DNA of 64,000 nucleotides from Flaccisagitta enflata (lineage: Eukaryota > Chaetognatha > Sagittoidea > Aphragmophora), in contig OZ231128.1 in NCBI GenBank assembly GCA_965153355.1, positions 17,980,001 through 18,044,000 of the forward strand. Direction: 5' to 3'. Below, piece by piece: positions 22,290 to 34,487 of this stretch (position 1 is the stretch's first letter; each line of letters starts with the position of its first letter). The position numbers were made by a program, and so were the translations under genes. The notes beneath the pieces are model-generated. The model worked only from the letters and a program-made list of their open reading frames with translations. It ran no database searches and had not been told where the DNA came from.

Positions 22290-24210
22290 ATAATTGGGGG
22301 GGGGGATCAAAGGGTTGGGAGATGGATAAGAAAATCAATGAAGAAAAAAAACGAAAATAAGAAAATTTGGGGAAAATAAAACTTCTGGCAATACCGAACC
22401 ATTAAAACCGATTAATGAAATATAATTAAACATCATTCAAACTTTAAATACACTGTTTTTACACTTGTTTCACAATTGTTGATACTGGATAAGGTTAAAA
22501 AAATCAATATTTCTCTTATGAAAAAGTTTCTGTACACCAATAAGTATCTTACATGATGTAATGATACAGAAAATAATACCTTTTGGACTTTTTGCTAAAA
22601 TCAAAACTATCAAACTGATGGAAAGTCCTGTGAGTGTCCTTCCTCAATCCTTGATTTTTTCTCGCACTAAAAAAACGTAGACGATTTTGAGATTGCAAGA
22701 ACCTATCACGATCATGTCCGATTTGCACAAGATTTTAGGTGTATAACAATCCTTGTATTTCTGACTCAAATCTTATCAAAATCCGTTGAATGATTTGGTC
22801 AATATAACATATTTCATAGCATTTCTTATGTTGAAAGTATTTGGTGAAAATCAAGAAATTTTTGTATTCTTATTGTAATTTGCTCTTTTAGGGGAGCAGT
22901 CCAAACAAGTTTTGTGGACGTCTTGACTATAAAACTTTTTGGCCACATCGAGTTATTTCTCGATGTGGTCTATAACATAGCCTTGATCGTGTAGTAAGCT
23001 GTTGTTTGTTGTCTCAACCTCGAAAACTTCAGAACCACATTTCAGATGTTGATGAAACTTGGTCAGTGCTATTTTTATAATATTAATTGTGTAATAACTT
23101 TCAACAAATATCTGATAAATACTTAATACCCTTTTGCCAATTATTTTGTAGTAATACAATTCCTGACTTAAAAATTTTACAGGGGGAAGGGGTAGTAAAG
23201 GTTCACCAATGTTGTTCAAACTTGTTGTGAAGGTTCATTGCAGCAATTAATGCTCCCCTGCAAGATTTCAGTAAATTCTGATTATTGGTTAAGAAGATAT
23301 ATGGGTATTAATGATTTATCTAGTCTATTAACATTATTTCTGACTCATGAACTTTTGAAATCTTTAAATTAAAATTTTTTTGAAAAATTTTTGTAGTAAT
23401 AATAATTGGATCTATGCAATTTACATAGAAGGGAAGTAGCTGTTCTACCATTGTTGTTCGAACTTGTTGTGAAGGTTCACTGTGACCAATTAAAGCCCTC
23501 AAGATTTCAGATAATCTGATACTATTAAAAGATATTAGGTATTTATTGTAACATTGACCTTTGGACTTGTGCAATTAATAGTGTGGTAGTGTTATTTCAA
23601 CTGCTGAAGGTTCATTGCAGCACCAGCCTGCAATAAGTTTCAAATTTGAGTATTGGTTAACATTTATAAAGTTAGTATCTTCTGGTGGGGAAATAAAAAC
23701 TGAAAATATTTGGGAGATAGAAGAAAATCAAAGTTTCAAAAAACAGTAATGAAAGTTTGAAGATCTAAACACTTTTGGTAGTACCAAAAGTTAAAAACTA
23801 ATACCATAACAATATCTTAACACTATTTAAACCTAGAATATACTGTTTTTTATAGCTTTGAGGAAGATGCACCAATGATTTTAGGCATATGACGTTGCCA
23901 TGAAGAAACTTTCAAAAGGCAGGGGAATAAATCAAAAGCTGCTCAACTATATACACCCCTAAGTTAAGAAGATATAATGGTATTTATGATTTATAAAGTC
24001 TAGTAACATTGTTTTCTGACTAAAAACTTTTCAATTTTTTTGTTTTTAAAAATTTTCAATTATTTTTGAAAAAAAATTTTTTGAAAAAATTTTGTGGTTA
24101 TCTTCTTTTATTGTTACACTTTTAGGTATGCTATCATGGACTGCAAGGTTTGCCATCATGGACTTCCTCGTATGTCATCATGGACTTCAAGTTATGCTAT
24201 TATGGTTTGA
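22290..24210. repeat. AT-rich region with repeated AGGTTCATTGCAGCA segments
   Basis: Three to four diverged direct copies of a ~250-bp segment (GTTGTGAAGGTTCATTGCAG near 23226, 23470 and 23600; TAAGAAGATATA nearby) run into a TTGAAAAATTTTTT tract at 24060 and then a short TGCCATCATGGACTT array (24128-24205). The same sequence types recur at 32400-33540. No gene seen. Confidence 0.6.
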
Positions 24211-24212
24211 TC

Positions 24213-24404
24213 AAGTAGCCGAGTCTGATCGAGTAGGCGGGTCTGTTTGAGTAGCCGGGTCTGATGCAGTAACTGGGTCTGATGGAGTAGCTGGGCCTGA
24301 TGGAGTAGCCGGGCTTGATCGAGTAACCGGGCTTGATTGAGTAGCAGGGCTTGATCAAGTAGCCGGGTTTGATCGAGTAGCCAGGTATGATTGAGTAGCC
24401 TCCA
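24213..24404. repeat. 18-bp minisatellite GTCTGATCGAGTAGCCGG
   Basis: About ten tandem 18-bp units, 70-90% alike, ending 35 bp before the exon that ends at 24439 on the minus strand. Confidence 0.85.
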
Positions 24405-24438
24405 CTGTACATGCTTTATTGTTTTTTGTAACAAATAC

Positions 24439-26409
24439 CAGTAGCACTTCCATATCTTTGTCTTCAAGGAATCCCATTTCAAACAATTCCGAGACACGTT
24501 GAAGGGCGCAGTCAACGATCACAGCTGTAGCCTGAGACAAAAAAAATATGCCGCTGATAATTACAGTCGTTGCCTGTCACATTAAATGGCACTATCAACG
24601 ATCACAGCCACAGCCTGACACTAAAACTTACCTAAAAAACCATGCTGAAGCTTGGCTCAAACAAGGCCGCAGATGGTTGGGCAAGGGCAGTGATGCAAAA
24701 ACCACTCGTAATTCAGGAATAGACGGATGGACCGACCTACTGATGGACCGACACAGCAAGGTGTGGAGTCACTTGTACGCGACTGAAAATTTAGCTGCCA
24801 CAGTCCTAGCCTGAGACACGATTCATAAAATGACGCTACCAATGCAGTAATCAGTTAATCATAGCCGCAGTCTGACACATGAAATAACATTGTCACATAG
24901 GAGAGTAAACCGACAAGTCACACCTGGCGGGTTTTGAGTGAGACTTCAACCCCCGGTCTTTCCATGGACAATTTGGCAAACTTGCTTTTGCTCACATATC
25001 GATTGGCTTGGATTCTCGCAGTGGTGACGTCATTAATTGGCTTGTAAACGCTTATCGGAACTTGATGGATGTTGGTATCAATGTCATCCTTGAAAGGAAC
25101 GGAAGGTAGTAAAGATTTCCAGTCGCGTCGATTCAGCGCGTTTTCCTCCCCAATTGGTTGGTTTGTCCGTTATGCAAACGTTAAAAAAGCGCATAACGGC
25201 AAAGTACAGTGTCGTTCTTTACACATGCTACATTCAGTGCCCTACCATATTCATTTTCACTCAGTTATTCATTAATGAAATCGATTAATCATTCATTCAT
25301 CCATTCAATCAATCAGGTAATCATTCAGAAAAGCAACAACATCTACATGAAACAACAAGCACGTCAAATATTTTTATTAAGCCATCTTGGGTCATTTAAA
25401 GTCATCTTAAATTAATTATAAATGTCCAACATGCGACTTATAGGTGTTGGCCTTGTTATTCAAAGCTTTACCACAGCTCTTGAAATGTTATTTAACTGGG
25501 CGTAACAGGGTGTCCAATAAATTTGGTAATGGTAAAATCATTTTTGCACAAAAACTATGCTTCTTGATGACCTGGTAAGCTGAAATTTGGTATGTACCCT
25601 CCCAATTAGTTCTTTTATATATTAGAATGCACAGTTTTTAGATGCGTCATCAAATCTCTATAAGAGGGTCTGTCCATTCATCCGTCCGTTAGTCCGTCCG
25701 TCCGTCCTTGGCTTGTTCATGAGGACTCCCCAGGTTCAAACAGGAAGCAGTAAAGCTCAAGATCAATTTTCCATTCTGACGGGATTTTTACCAGAGCAAC
25801 CATATGGTTAACTATAAGTCTATGACATCAGATTTGGTTCCCCAACGAGGTCAACAAATAGGGGATATACATTATTGAAGCAGGACTGCCCTACTGACTC
25901 AAAATTGGATCAATGAATTGAAAAAAATCCGCCGAAGTAATCCAAAAGATAGCATCTATTTCCCTAAGTCTATCAAAGCCAATTTCCTCAAGACCACTGC
26001 AGATGAACCTTTCCTGCCTTGTACAGATCCCATTTAATGGATTCCTGCTAACAGTGGGCCGACGGACCGACCGACACGGCAAGGTGTAGAGTCGCGTGTC
26101 CGCGAGTAAAAATCATGAAAAAAACCGACAACTGTTTTGCCCAATGCTTAATCATTGAGGGGCACATACTGGCCAAAACTTGGCATTGTTTAAAGAATCT
26201 TTCATTCCTGGTTTTAAACCTGTGACGTGATCATGGCAACATTGACTTCCATGACCGCGTTGTAACTTGAATCGATGATCTTCTGCACCCAAGTCGAATC
26301 TTCGCTCATGAAAAACCGCGTGATACGAATGATTCGTAAGAGGCGAGCAAATTTCAAAAACTGAAGTGATGGAACCAATAACGCTCGAGTTACAAGGCTT
26401 TGTTCGTCA
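24439..26409 (-). CDS. S4 voltage-sensor protein fragment, SLC9C-like (3 exons)
   Basis: Exons: about 26409-26220 (start uncertain), 25088-24924 and 24531-24439, all joining in phase 0 with AG/GT borders. The first encodes an S4-type helix, KFARLLRIIRITRFF, with a basic residue at every third position for five steps. The next carry ERPGVEVSLKTRQ and ALQRVSELFEMGFLEDKD. A voltage sensor followed by a segment ending in a KTRQA-type motif is what I recall of sperm-type Na+/H+ exchangers (SLC9C), which join an exchanger, a voltage sensor and a cyclic-nucleotide domain. Neither the exchanger nor the cyclic-nucleotide domain is found here, so the call is tentative; another voltage-sensor protein is possible. 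The flanking introns are full of repeats, and the gene could be a decayed remnant. Confidence 0.45.
24660..24784 (+). mobile_element. Terminal-hairpin element, AGTC type, short copy
   Basis: AACAAGGCCGC at 24660, a GACGGATGGACCGACC block, and a 3' hairpin AGTCACTTGTACGCGACT at 24767-24784 followed by GAAAA. It is in an intron of the S4 gene. Confidence 0.55.
25100..26215. other. Intron of the S4 gene with repeat fragments
   Basis: Contains a reversed hairpin-element end near 25640-25700 (AGATGCGTCATC, then CCGTCCGT repeats) and a forward end at 26040-26107 closing in AGTCGCGTGTCCGCGAGT. No coding signal. Confidence 0.5.
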
Positions 26410-26501
26410 CTTTATTTAAATTATTCAATAATCACTTATAATACTGAATAATTAGACAGGATCTCTGAGGCAGAATCGCCAATGAAAACCCCTCCAAAGT
26501 A

Positions 26502-26672
26502 CAGTTGAACCCCGCTCTAACGGATTTCAGGGGACCAACAATTTTCTTCCATTATAAGTGGACTTCTGCTAACAAAAAAAATAAAAGAAATTAACTTGAA
26601 AGGATTATAAATTTGCATCTGATATAAGCGGAATTCCGTTGGTGGCTGGTCCGTTAGAGCAGGGTTCAACTG
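26502..26672. mobile_element. Pogo/Tigger-like MITE, TIR CAGTTGAACCCCGCTCTAACGG, TSD TA
   Basis: 171 bp. The ends CAGTTGAACCCCGCT and AGCAGGGTTCAACTG are inverted and flanked by TA (26500-26501, 26673-26674). The family appears again, diverged, at 7362-7518 and truncated at 7068-7098. Confidence 0.85.
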
Positions 26673-26831
26673 TACTGAGTTACTTACAAGTTGATTGCCA
26701 GACTGGTAGTAAGTACTTCTGCTTCATTTTTACAGACATACACATTATGGAGGAGCGGGGAGCGCCACTCCTCGGAAAGGCAAGAGGCACGTCGGAAAAT
26801 CTTGTAAGGGGACCAAGGGAAAATGATAACA

Positions 26832-26968
26832 AACAAGGCCAAGTAGGCCAATAGGTGCGACGTCTGGATCATCAAATTAATGCGATACCGACCAATCAAT
26901 GGGACTGATCCACCGACCAACTGACCAACGGACACAAGTATTAGTTATAGAGGTGCTTTGTTGCACCT
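26832..26968 (+). mobile_element. Terminal-hairpin element, AGGTGC type (copy 1)
   Basis: AACAAGGCC at 26832, inner motif AGGTGCGAC at 26853-26861, GACC-type block, and 3' hairpin AGGTGCTTTGTTGCACCT at 26951-26968 followed by AAAAG. An A-rich tract (26968-27081) follows, and then the next copy. Confidence 0.7.
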
Positions 26969-27081
26969 AAAAGAAAGAAAGAAAGAAAAAGAAAAGAAAG
27001 AAGGAAAGAAAAAAAAAAGAGGGAAAGAAAGAAAGAGAGAGAGAAAAACAAAAAGATAAAAAGAAAACAAGAAAACAAAAA

Positions 27082-27195
27082 AACAAGGCGAATAAGGTGC
27101 AACATGTGGATCGTTGAACGAATGCGTTACCCGACCTACCAACCAACCGACCAACCAAAGGACACAGCCAGTTATAGAGGTGCTTTGTCGCACCT
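27082..27195 (+). mobile_element. Terminal-hairpin element, AGGTGC type (copy 2)
   Basis: AACAAGGCG at 27082, inner motif AGGTGCAAC at 27095-27103, an ACCAACCGACC block, and 3' hairpin AGGTGCTTTGTCGCACCT at 27178-27195 followed by AAAAA. A third, truncated member of AGTCGC type starts at 27243 and stops at AGTCGCATGA (27290-27299). Confidence 0.7.
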
Positions 27196-27299
27196 AAAAA
27201 GAATTAAAATAAGAGGGAGGAAGAAAGAACAGGAGAAAGAAGAACAAGGCCGTATGGACCAACCTACCGACCGACATGGCAAGGTGTAGAGTCGCATGA

Positions 27300-28740
27300 A
27301 AGGAAAAGAGATAGGAAGTTTTTATTTTTTTTCTTCATATTCTCTCTAATCCCCTTATCTTTTCTAATTATTGCCTCATAATAAAGAAGGGATTTTAGCA
27401 AATAACCAGACCGGACTTAGGAAAAATTATATCCCTGGGTTTTTTGGTGGTTTTGCAATGTACATAAGCTGTGCTGAGCTAAAAAGAAACGTTGACTGAA
27501 AAACAAGCCCAAGAGGGCAACAGTCGCGTGCGTCTGGAAATGAAAAACAAATGAGTTAAAACATCCTTCCTCCTTCCGAGGCCGCGCAATTTGTATTGAT
27601 ACAATATCGATACAACAGACAGACAAACAATTTTTTGCAAAAAGACATTTGAAATGGCTATTTACTCCACAAAATTTCTTTTTTATTATCCAGACGTAAA
27701 AAGCGCTTTAAAAAGCCTTTAAAACAGTTTTATGACCAACCAATAGACTGACCGACTCGCCGATGGACCGACACACCGACCAAAGAGTGGCTTATAGAGT
27801 CGTATAGCACGCGAATAAAAATTGTAACACGCAAAATGTTTGTCGTTGAGCATTTTGCATGGTGCCAAATGAAAGTGAATCATCTCACCCATTCAATTTC
27901 ATTGGAGTCTCACCCAAAATGCCCAAAAATTACTAAAAATTACCAAAAATTCCTCAGTACCTAAAATTTCCCAAAAATATCCAAAATACCCAGAAATACC
28001 CAAAATTACCCAATGATGCACCATAAGTACCTAGATTAATTCAAGTACCCTGAAATACCCAAAAGTACCCTAAAGTACCCCAAAGTACCCTAAAGTACTC
28101 TAAATTGCTTTAAATTACCTTAAAAAGACCAAATTTAAGAAATATTTTGGACAGACAGATGGATGGACGGATGGACAGACCGAACGACACGGCAAGGTGT
28201 AGAGTCGCGTGCATGCGACTTATTTTTTATGCAAAGCGGTTGGTTGGGATGCTCGTAATTATAAAATTGATCTTCTAAGAGTAAAGAAATAGATACAAAA
28301 ATAGAGAAAAACTTTGTATATGAAGTGAAAATTTCCTGGCAATACATAGCTAAGATATCTTTTCATGTCATAATGTCATCTTATGATGTTGAGGTACGCT
28401 GGAATTGCTCGTCAACTGCTTCTCATACACTATAATAGTTGAAAAAATGTATCCCTGGGTTTTTATGATGGATTTTGTTTCCTCATAGATTACTTTATCA
28501 CGTTGAGTGAAGTTGACTGCTATTATGGTCAGTAAATTTTGTCAAGGAATGAAATAGTTTTATCAGAAATATGCTTATTTCGCTAGAATAACTTTTTAGC
28601 CATTTTACATAATAGCCGGTAATTGTACAAGAAAAGTTGTGCTAGTTGGATTCAAACAAAGTTGGATACATGGCGATCCAGTCAAAGACAGTTGGGCAGG
28701 AGCACTAATGCAGAAACCACTCATAATTTTAAAAATATCT
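27300..28740. other. No gene; degenerate repeats
   Basis: AT-rich DNA, a degenerate ACCAAAAATTACC / AAGTACCC array at 27900-28130, and a hairpin-element 3' end (AGTCGCGTGCATGCGACT) at 28203-28220. No exon supported. Confidence 0.5.
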
Positions 28741-28741
28741 T

Positions 28742-28767
28742 GGATGCATTCTCTCTGTCTCTGTCTC

Positions 28768-28818
<51 letters not shown>

Positions 28819-29395
28819 TCTGTCTCTGTCTCTGTCTCCCTTCATCTTCTCTCTCTCTCTATTTTTCTCTCTTTTTTTCTTTTCCTCTTTTTTTTGGGCA
28901 GCGTGGACCCAGGGGCCGATGTCCTGTAGGATACAGGTGAATTTCCAGACGCCTGTCCATCCGCTCGCACGTCCGGGTACGTCCGCACCTCGTCCCCTCT
29001 CTCTCTCTCTGCCAAAGCTTCTGAAAAAAATGAATTCCCATTGAATAACATGGAAAATTGAAGAAATGCAAAATTCCCATTGAATAACATGGAAAATTGA
29101 CAAAAAAATGCAAAAATGCGAGATTCCCATTGAATATCATGGGAAATTTACCAGAAGTTAAAAATATGTGAAATCCCTACTAAATAACATGGAAAATTGA
29201 TAGAATTATGAAATAAATGCAGAATTCAGATCCAATAGCATGGAAAATTGACAATAATATTGATAAAAATGCAATGTTCTCATTGAATAACATGGAAAAT
29301 AGCCCCAAAGCCTGGGAAAGGCTCCTTTTGGGGCCGCTGCTGGCCCATTAAAAACGCTTGTCTGTGAGTGAAAACACGCCCTCTCTCTCTGGCTA

Positions 29396-29455
<60 letters not shown>
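28742..29455. repeat. (CT)n tracts and CAGCGGCCC-type repeat
   Basis: (CT)n at 28754-28813 and 29397-29453. Between them a GGGCAGCGTGGACC segment with GTCCTGTAGGATACAGG (28898-28940), four to five copies of CATTGAATAACATGGAAAATTG at 29040-29300, and GGGGCCGCTGC at 29331. Confidence 0.7.
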
Positions 29456-29458
<3 letters not shown>

Positions 29459-29685
29459 GGTCATATTTTGGTCAGTGCCCCTTTCAGTCTCTTCTCTTTT
29501 ATCATGATTAATGCTTGGTCTCTAACATTACTCTGCCTACATTCCACATGATTGTGCCAAGTCTACAAGAGTGCTAGGGCTAGTCTACAAGAGAGCTAGA
29601 GCTAGAACTACAATCAAGTAAAATGGCCCGGTTTTGGCTTCAGTGTATGTCTATGGTTGACATATTGAAATGATATATAAAAGCA

Positions 29686-30010
29686 GTGAGGCTTGGAAAC
29701 AACCCAATGCACTTGTGTAGCTTTGCAGATTTGCTCAAATATCTAGCCGCTGCTGGGCATAACAATAACGCAAAATCAGGAAACCTATATCTGCAGCAAA
29801 TGCATGAGTTAGAGATAACCCACCCAGATGTTCATCATCAGTTCTCTAATAGATTGTTTGTAGCGTGGAGGAGTAATAGGTTGTAGACTGGGATCCCTAG
29901 CAAGCAGGTGATTGAACAATGCCTGATGCGCAATCTAAAGACCAGTGGAGGTTTGAACCATGTGTGGACACTTTCCATGCCCCTATGTGCCTCTGCTCAG
30001 CAAGCTATAC
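29686..30010 (+). pseudogene. Decayed ORF of a widespread invertebrate transposon-like protein
   Basis: The open frame reads through LAAAGHNNNAKSGNLYLQQM, ITHPDVHHQF and VAWRSNRL, meets a TAG, and continues in the same frame with VIEQCLMRNLKTSGGLNHVW and LSMPLCAS. This series (FAAAGHNNYAKS..LYLQ..HP..F..RRSDRFW..IEQ.LMRS.KT.GGL..WVLSMP) is one I know from uncharacterised, high-copy ORFs in many invertebrate genomes, probably carried by mobile DNA. The in-frame stop and the lack of a start mark it as dead. It sits alone among repeats. Confidence 0.65.
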
Positions 30011-30703
30011 AGGAACTGACAAATACCACCAGATGGAGTGGAGTGGAGAGCAGCAGATATGGGGCCATCCAGGATAAGTCGTGACTGGAAGGATACACGC
30101 CTTGTACTGTGCCTTCCGAGCAAACCCGGCTAAAACTGGAGGATTAATTTTTGTTACTTTAATTTCATTTCCCAAATTTTATTTTTTGTATCTAACTTAA
30201 AAGATACTTAATTCCTTGAACATATTTGGCTGTAAAAAAAAAACCAGTGGCTGTCGCCAATACTGTGGATCGCGATGTTTTATTTGTTGTTTTTTTTTTT
30301 TTTTACTAAAGTTTTTCTTTCATTTTTTATTTTTCATTATTTTTTTTTTTTGCATGTTCTTTTTTACTTTAATTTCTTTATTTTTTCACATTTTCACATT
30401 TTTATTTTTTATTTTTTTATTTTTTCACTTTTTCTTTTTTTCATTTTTTCACTTTTTCACTTTTTTACTTTTTATATTTTTTTTCTTGTAACTTTTCATT
30501 TTCTACTTTTTTAAACATTTCAAAACATGCGTTAATACATACAAAGTTCAAATATAAAATTTAGATAAAAAAAAAAACCCTGAACTGTAAGTGAATTGCT
30601 AAATTTGGTGAGCATTTCAAGTTCCATGGTATTCAATCGCTGAAATGTTCTCTGTTCCCAATGTTCTTTGTTTCCAATTCCACACTTCTTTCTTACTTTC
30701 TTT

Positions 30704-30741
<38 letters not shown>

Positions 30742-32217
30742 GTTGAAAAAAAATCAAGCAGTGGGAAATACACCAAAAGGCAAATTGAGATAAAGTTTAA
30801 CACATGTGCAAAAATTAGGCGGAAAATGTAATGATATGGTTTCCATAGTAAAAACAGCTCCAGTAAAATGAATTTTTTACTGAAGCTAGCCATTTAGTAG
30901 TATTTTTTGGTAGTAAGAAGATTTCCTTTCTATTCAATTCATATGATGCCTAATTTAGGTATGATGTCATAGTTATGGTGTCCAAATTTTGCCAGTTTTT
31001 CCCATGCTTATGCTTCAAAGAATTATCCTTTATTACAAGGCATTTAAAGCACCATGAGAGGAAGGAAAATAGCAAATTTGACAGATATTTGCAGGGTTGA
31101 GTCTGAAAAGATAATCTGACTCAGAGGTGCACAGTTTTTAGCCCGTAGTATGGTCAATCCTGATCTACATGCAGTTGAATGAAACAAAGGAAAAAATTCA
31201 AATCTATAATTGTTGCCCTTGAGGATTTACTGGCAAATCATTATAAGACGAGGTCCGCAGGACATAAAAAAGCCGTAACCACGGGATATAATGTTCCAAA
31301 TTCATGAAGTAAGGCTCATGAGTTCATTTAGTGGAGTTTTTTGGGTTGTGGTAGCAGTTGTTACACTTAATCCAAACTCAAGTATTCCTTTTCCACCTAA
31401 TTTTTGCACATGTGTTAAGGCATCTGGTGGATGAATTAAGACAAACTTAAACAAAAGACAGGTGAGGATATTTTTGAGATAGAAAAAAGTTTTGGGATAA
31501 AAAAAATATTATTGATGATTGATGATTGATGATGAGTTGGAAAAAACAAAAGATTGACATAGAGATAAGTAGAGACATCTTGAAAGAAAAAAGATAAAAC
31601 AAACAAAAGACTAAGGTGGGGAAACATTCTGGGGATGTAAAAAATGAAGGAATGATATAGATGAAACAAAAGATTCAGATAGAGATAAGTGGAAACATCT
31701 TAAGAAAAAAAAAGTAACACAAAGAAAAGACTAAGGTGACTAGGTGAGGATACATTCTTGGGATAAAAAAACTACAGAATATGATAGACAATGAAAATGC
31801 AAATAGCATAAAGACTTTTAAAGTGATATGTAGAGACATCTTGACAGAGAAAAATAACACAAACAAAATAATAAGGTGAGTAGACATTCTTGGGATTGAA
31901 AAAAAAATTACAGAATATCATAGATGACGAGGAGGAAAAAAACAAGAGATTTACATAGAGATAAGTGGAGACATCTTGAAAAAAAAAGAATAACACAAAC
32001 AAAAGACTAAGGTGAGGACATATTCTTGGGATAAAAAGAAGATCTTTGTAAAGTGGATAGAGCGCAGAAGCAATAATGTTACTCCTATTTTAATAACTGA
32101 TGCATTTTTTGTCAACAAAGGATTTTGATTGCATTTTTACCTTTGTCAAATGTCACTATTACTATTTGAAGAGAAAAAATGGCAAAAAAACATTTTTTGT
32201 ATTGATTTTAGCCTTTT

Positions 32218-33652
32218 GTCCCACGGCAATCAGATCCGTGGGACTATGTGATGGACCTGATCGTGTAGTCTGTGTGTCTGTGTGTCTGTGTGCACGCCGG
32301 GCACGCAGCTAGTAAAAGCTGCATGCCCGACAGCAGAACTGCGTGCACCGGGCACGCGGGCATGCTCTATTTTCAGGCCTGAATGGGAGCTTATGTACCA
32401 ATTTTCAGAAAAATTCACAACTTTCTACTACCCTTTGCCTATTATTTTGTAGTAATATTTTACTGGACTTCGGCGATTTACAAAGGTAGATGTAGTAGTA
32501 AAAGCATGTGACTTGTTAATGGTATATTAAGCAGCGGCAATAAATAAACAAGCCCCTGCAAAATTCGAATTATATTTGCAGTCTGGTTTACGAGATATTA
32601 GCTTATTTATCTAGCAACATGTTATTAGGACTTAGGCAATTCACATAGGCAAAGGCAATTTACATAGGCAAAGGGTAGTAAAGGTTTGTGAACTTGTTTT
32701 TAATGCTTTAATTTGGTATACAAGTAAAGGATATCAATTGAACAGCCCCTGCAAAATTCGAATTGTAACCTGAAGTCTGACTTTATGGAGATATTAGTTT
32801 ATTTATGTAGAAATATATAATAGGACTTGCAATTATTGAAATTTTTTTCTTAAATTTTTTTGAAAAATTTTTTTTAATTTTTTTCAAGGTATGCCATCAT
32901 CGACTTCTAAGGTATGCCATCATGACTTCTTAAGGTATGCCATCATGGACTTCAAGGTATGCCATCATGGACTTCAAGGTATGTCATCATGGATTTCAAG
33001 GTATGCCATCATGGACTTTCACAAAGTGCCATCATGGACTTCAAGGTATGCCATCATGGACTTAAGGTATGCCATCATGGACTTCAAGGTATGCCATCAT
33101 GGATTTCACATGCCATCATGGACTTCACATGTCATCATGACTTCAAGGTATGCCATCATTGATTTTGAGGTATGCCATCATGGACGTTGATGTATGCCAT
33201 CATGGACTTTGAGGTATGCCATCATGGACTTGGAGGTATGCCATCATGGACTTTGAGGCATGCCATCATGGACTTTGGAGGCATGCCATCATGGACTTGG
33301 AGGTATGCCATCATGGACTTTGAGGTATGCCATCATGACTTGGAGGCATGCCATCATGGACTTTGAGGCATGCCATCATGGACTTGAGGCATGCCATCAT
33401 GGACTTTGAGGTATGCCATCATGGACTTTGAGGTATGCCATCATGGACTTGCTGGTATGCCATCATGGGACTTCTCAAGGTATGCCATCGTGACTTCTGA
33501 TGGTATGCCACAGGCTTGGCAAGCATATGCCATCAAAGATTTCAAGGTCTAAGCATTACGATGTGCGTCATGTATCTTCTCGAGTCGCGTTTGCGCGACG
33601 AGAAAGCTTCAATAATTACAGTCCCACGCTGTGGGACTGTAATTTTGAAGCT
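32218..33652. mobile_element. ~1.43-kb insertion with TATGCCATCATGGACTT minisatellite core
   Basis: In copy 2 of the segmental repeat, TTTTAGCC TTTT runs straight into TTTATTAAAT (35990-36010). In copy 1 this insertion separates them. It opens GTCCCACGG, holds AT-rich repeats similar to 22900-24100, then about 30 units of 20-22 bp around ATGCCATCATGGACTTNAAG (32885-33480), and closes with AGTCCCACGCTGTGGGACT and a short unique end. No coding capacity. Confidence 0.8.
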
Positions 33653-34125
33653 TTATTTTATTAAATCACTATGATTTTTGAAGGCAATAGTGCTACAAAA
33701 ATAGGTTAAACTAGCTATACTAGAATTATCTAGATTATCAAATATCCACTAGGACAGGTGTGCACTAATACTGAACTATCATTACAAGCAATATTTCCAA
33801 AAAATATGCAGCATACAATTTGCAACAGGGTCCCAAAGAAAACTCAACAGATTTTCAATGCATTTTTCTAGTACCAACATAGTAATCTATTTATTTTTTA
33901 TTAAATTACTATGATTTCTAAAGGCAATAGTACTACAAAAATAGGCTAAACTAGCTATACTAGAATTATCACTAGAATTATCTAGATTATCAAATATCCA
34001 CTAGGACAGGTGTGCACTAATACTGAACTATCATTACAAGCAATATTTCCAAAAAATGTGCAGCGTAAAATTTGCAACTGGGTCCCAAAGGAAACTCAAC
34101 AGATTTTCAATGCATTTTTCTAGTA

Positions 34126-34344
34126 AGCAGCTTCAAAAAGGGTTTTTGAAGGGGCGGTCAAATTCGATCGATACAATCTTTTTTTTTCGTCCACCCGGTG
34201 AATGAAATAGTGATGCCATTTTTCGCCTGTTCAAAACAAAAAACCGATACGATATAAGACAATGAGCGGCAATAATCGTGCACAATGGTGCCGATCAATT
34301 CCACTTATTTTCTCTTCCTCATCCTCTTCCTCATCAACTGCCTG

Positions 34345-34399
<55 letters not shown>

Positions 34400-34487
34400 C
34401 TCAAAAAACTGACCATTTCACCCAAACTCGAAAACCCTGCCCAAAAGTCGATTTGAAAAAAAAGTCGAAATACATCGAAGCTGCTTA
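34126..34487. mobile_element. 362-bp element, TIR AGCAGCTTC, 10-bp TSD TTTTCTAGTA
   Basis: The duplication TTTTCTAGTA is at 34116-34125 and 34488-34497. Ends AGCAGCTTC and GAAGCTGCT are inverted. The interior has a (CT)n run (34347-34396). Copy 2 of the flanking repeat shows the empty site at about 36450. Target length and TIRs would fit a Mutator-like MITE. Confidence 0.8.

Noticed and set aside
32885-33540. CRISPR-like array of regularly spaced ATGCCATCATGGAC units
   Set aside because: Units abut one another without unique spacers and the genome is eukaryotic; it is a minisatellite.
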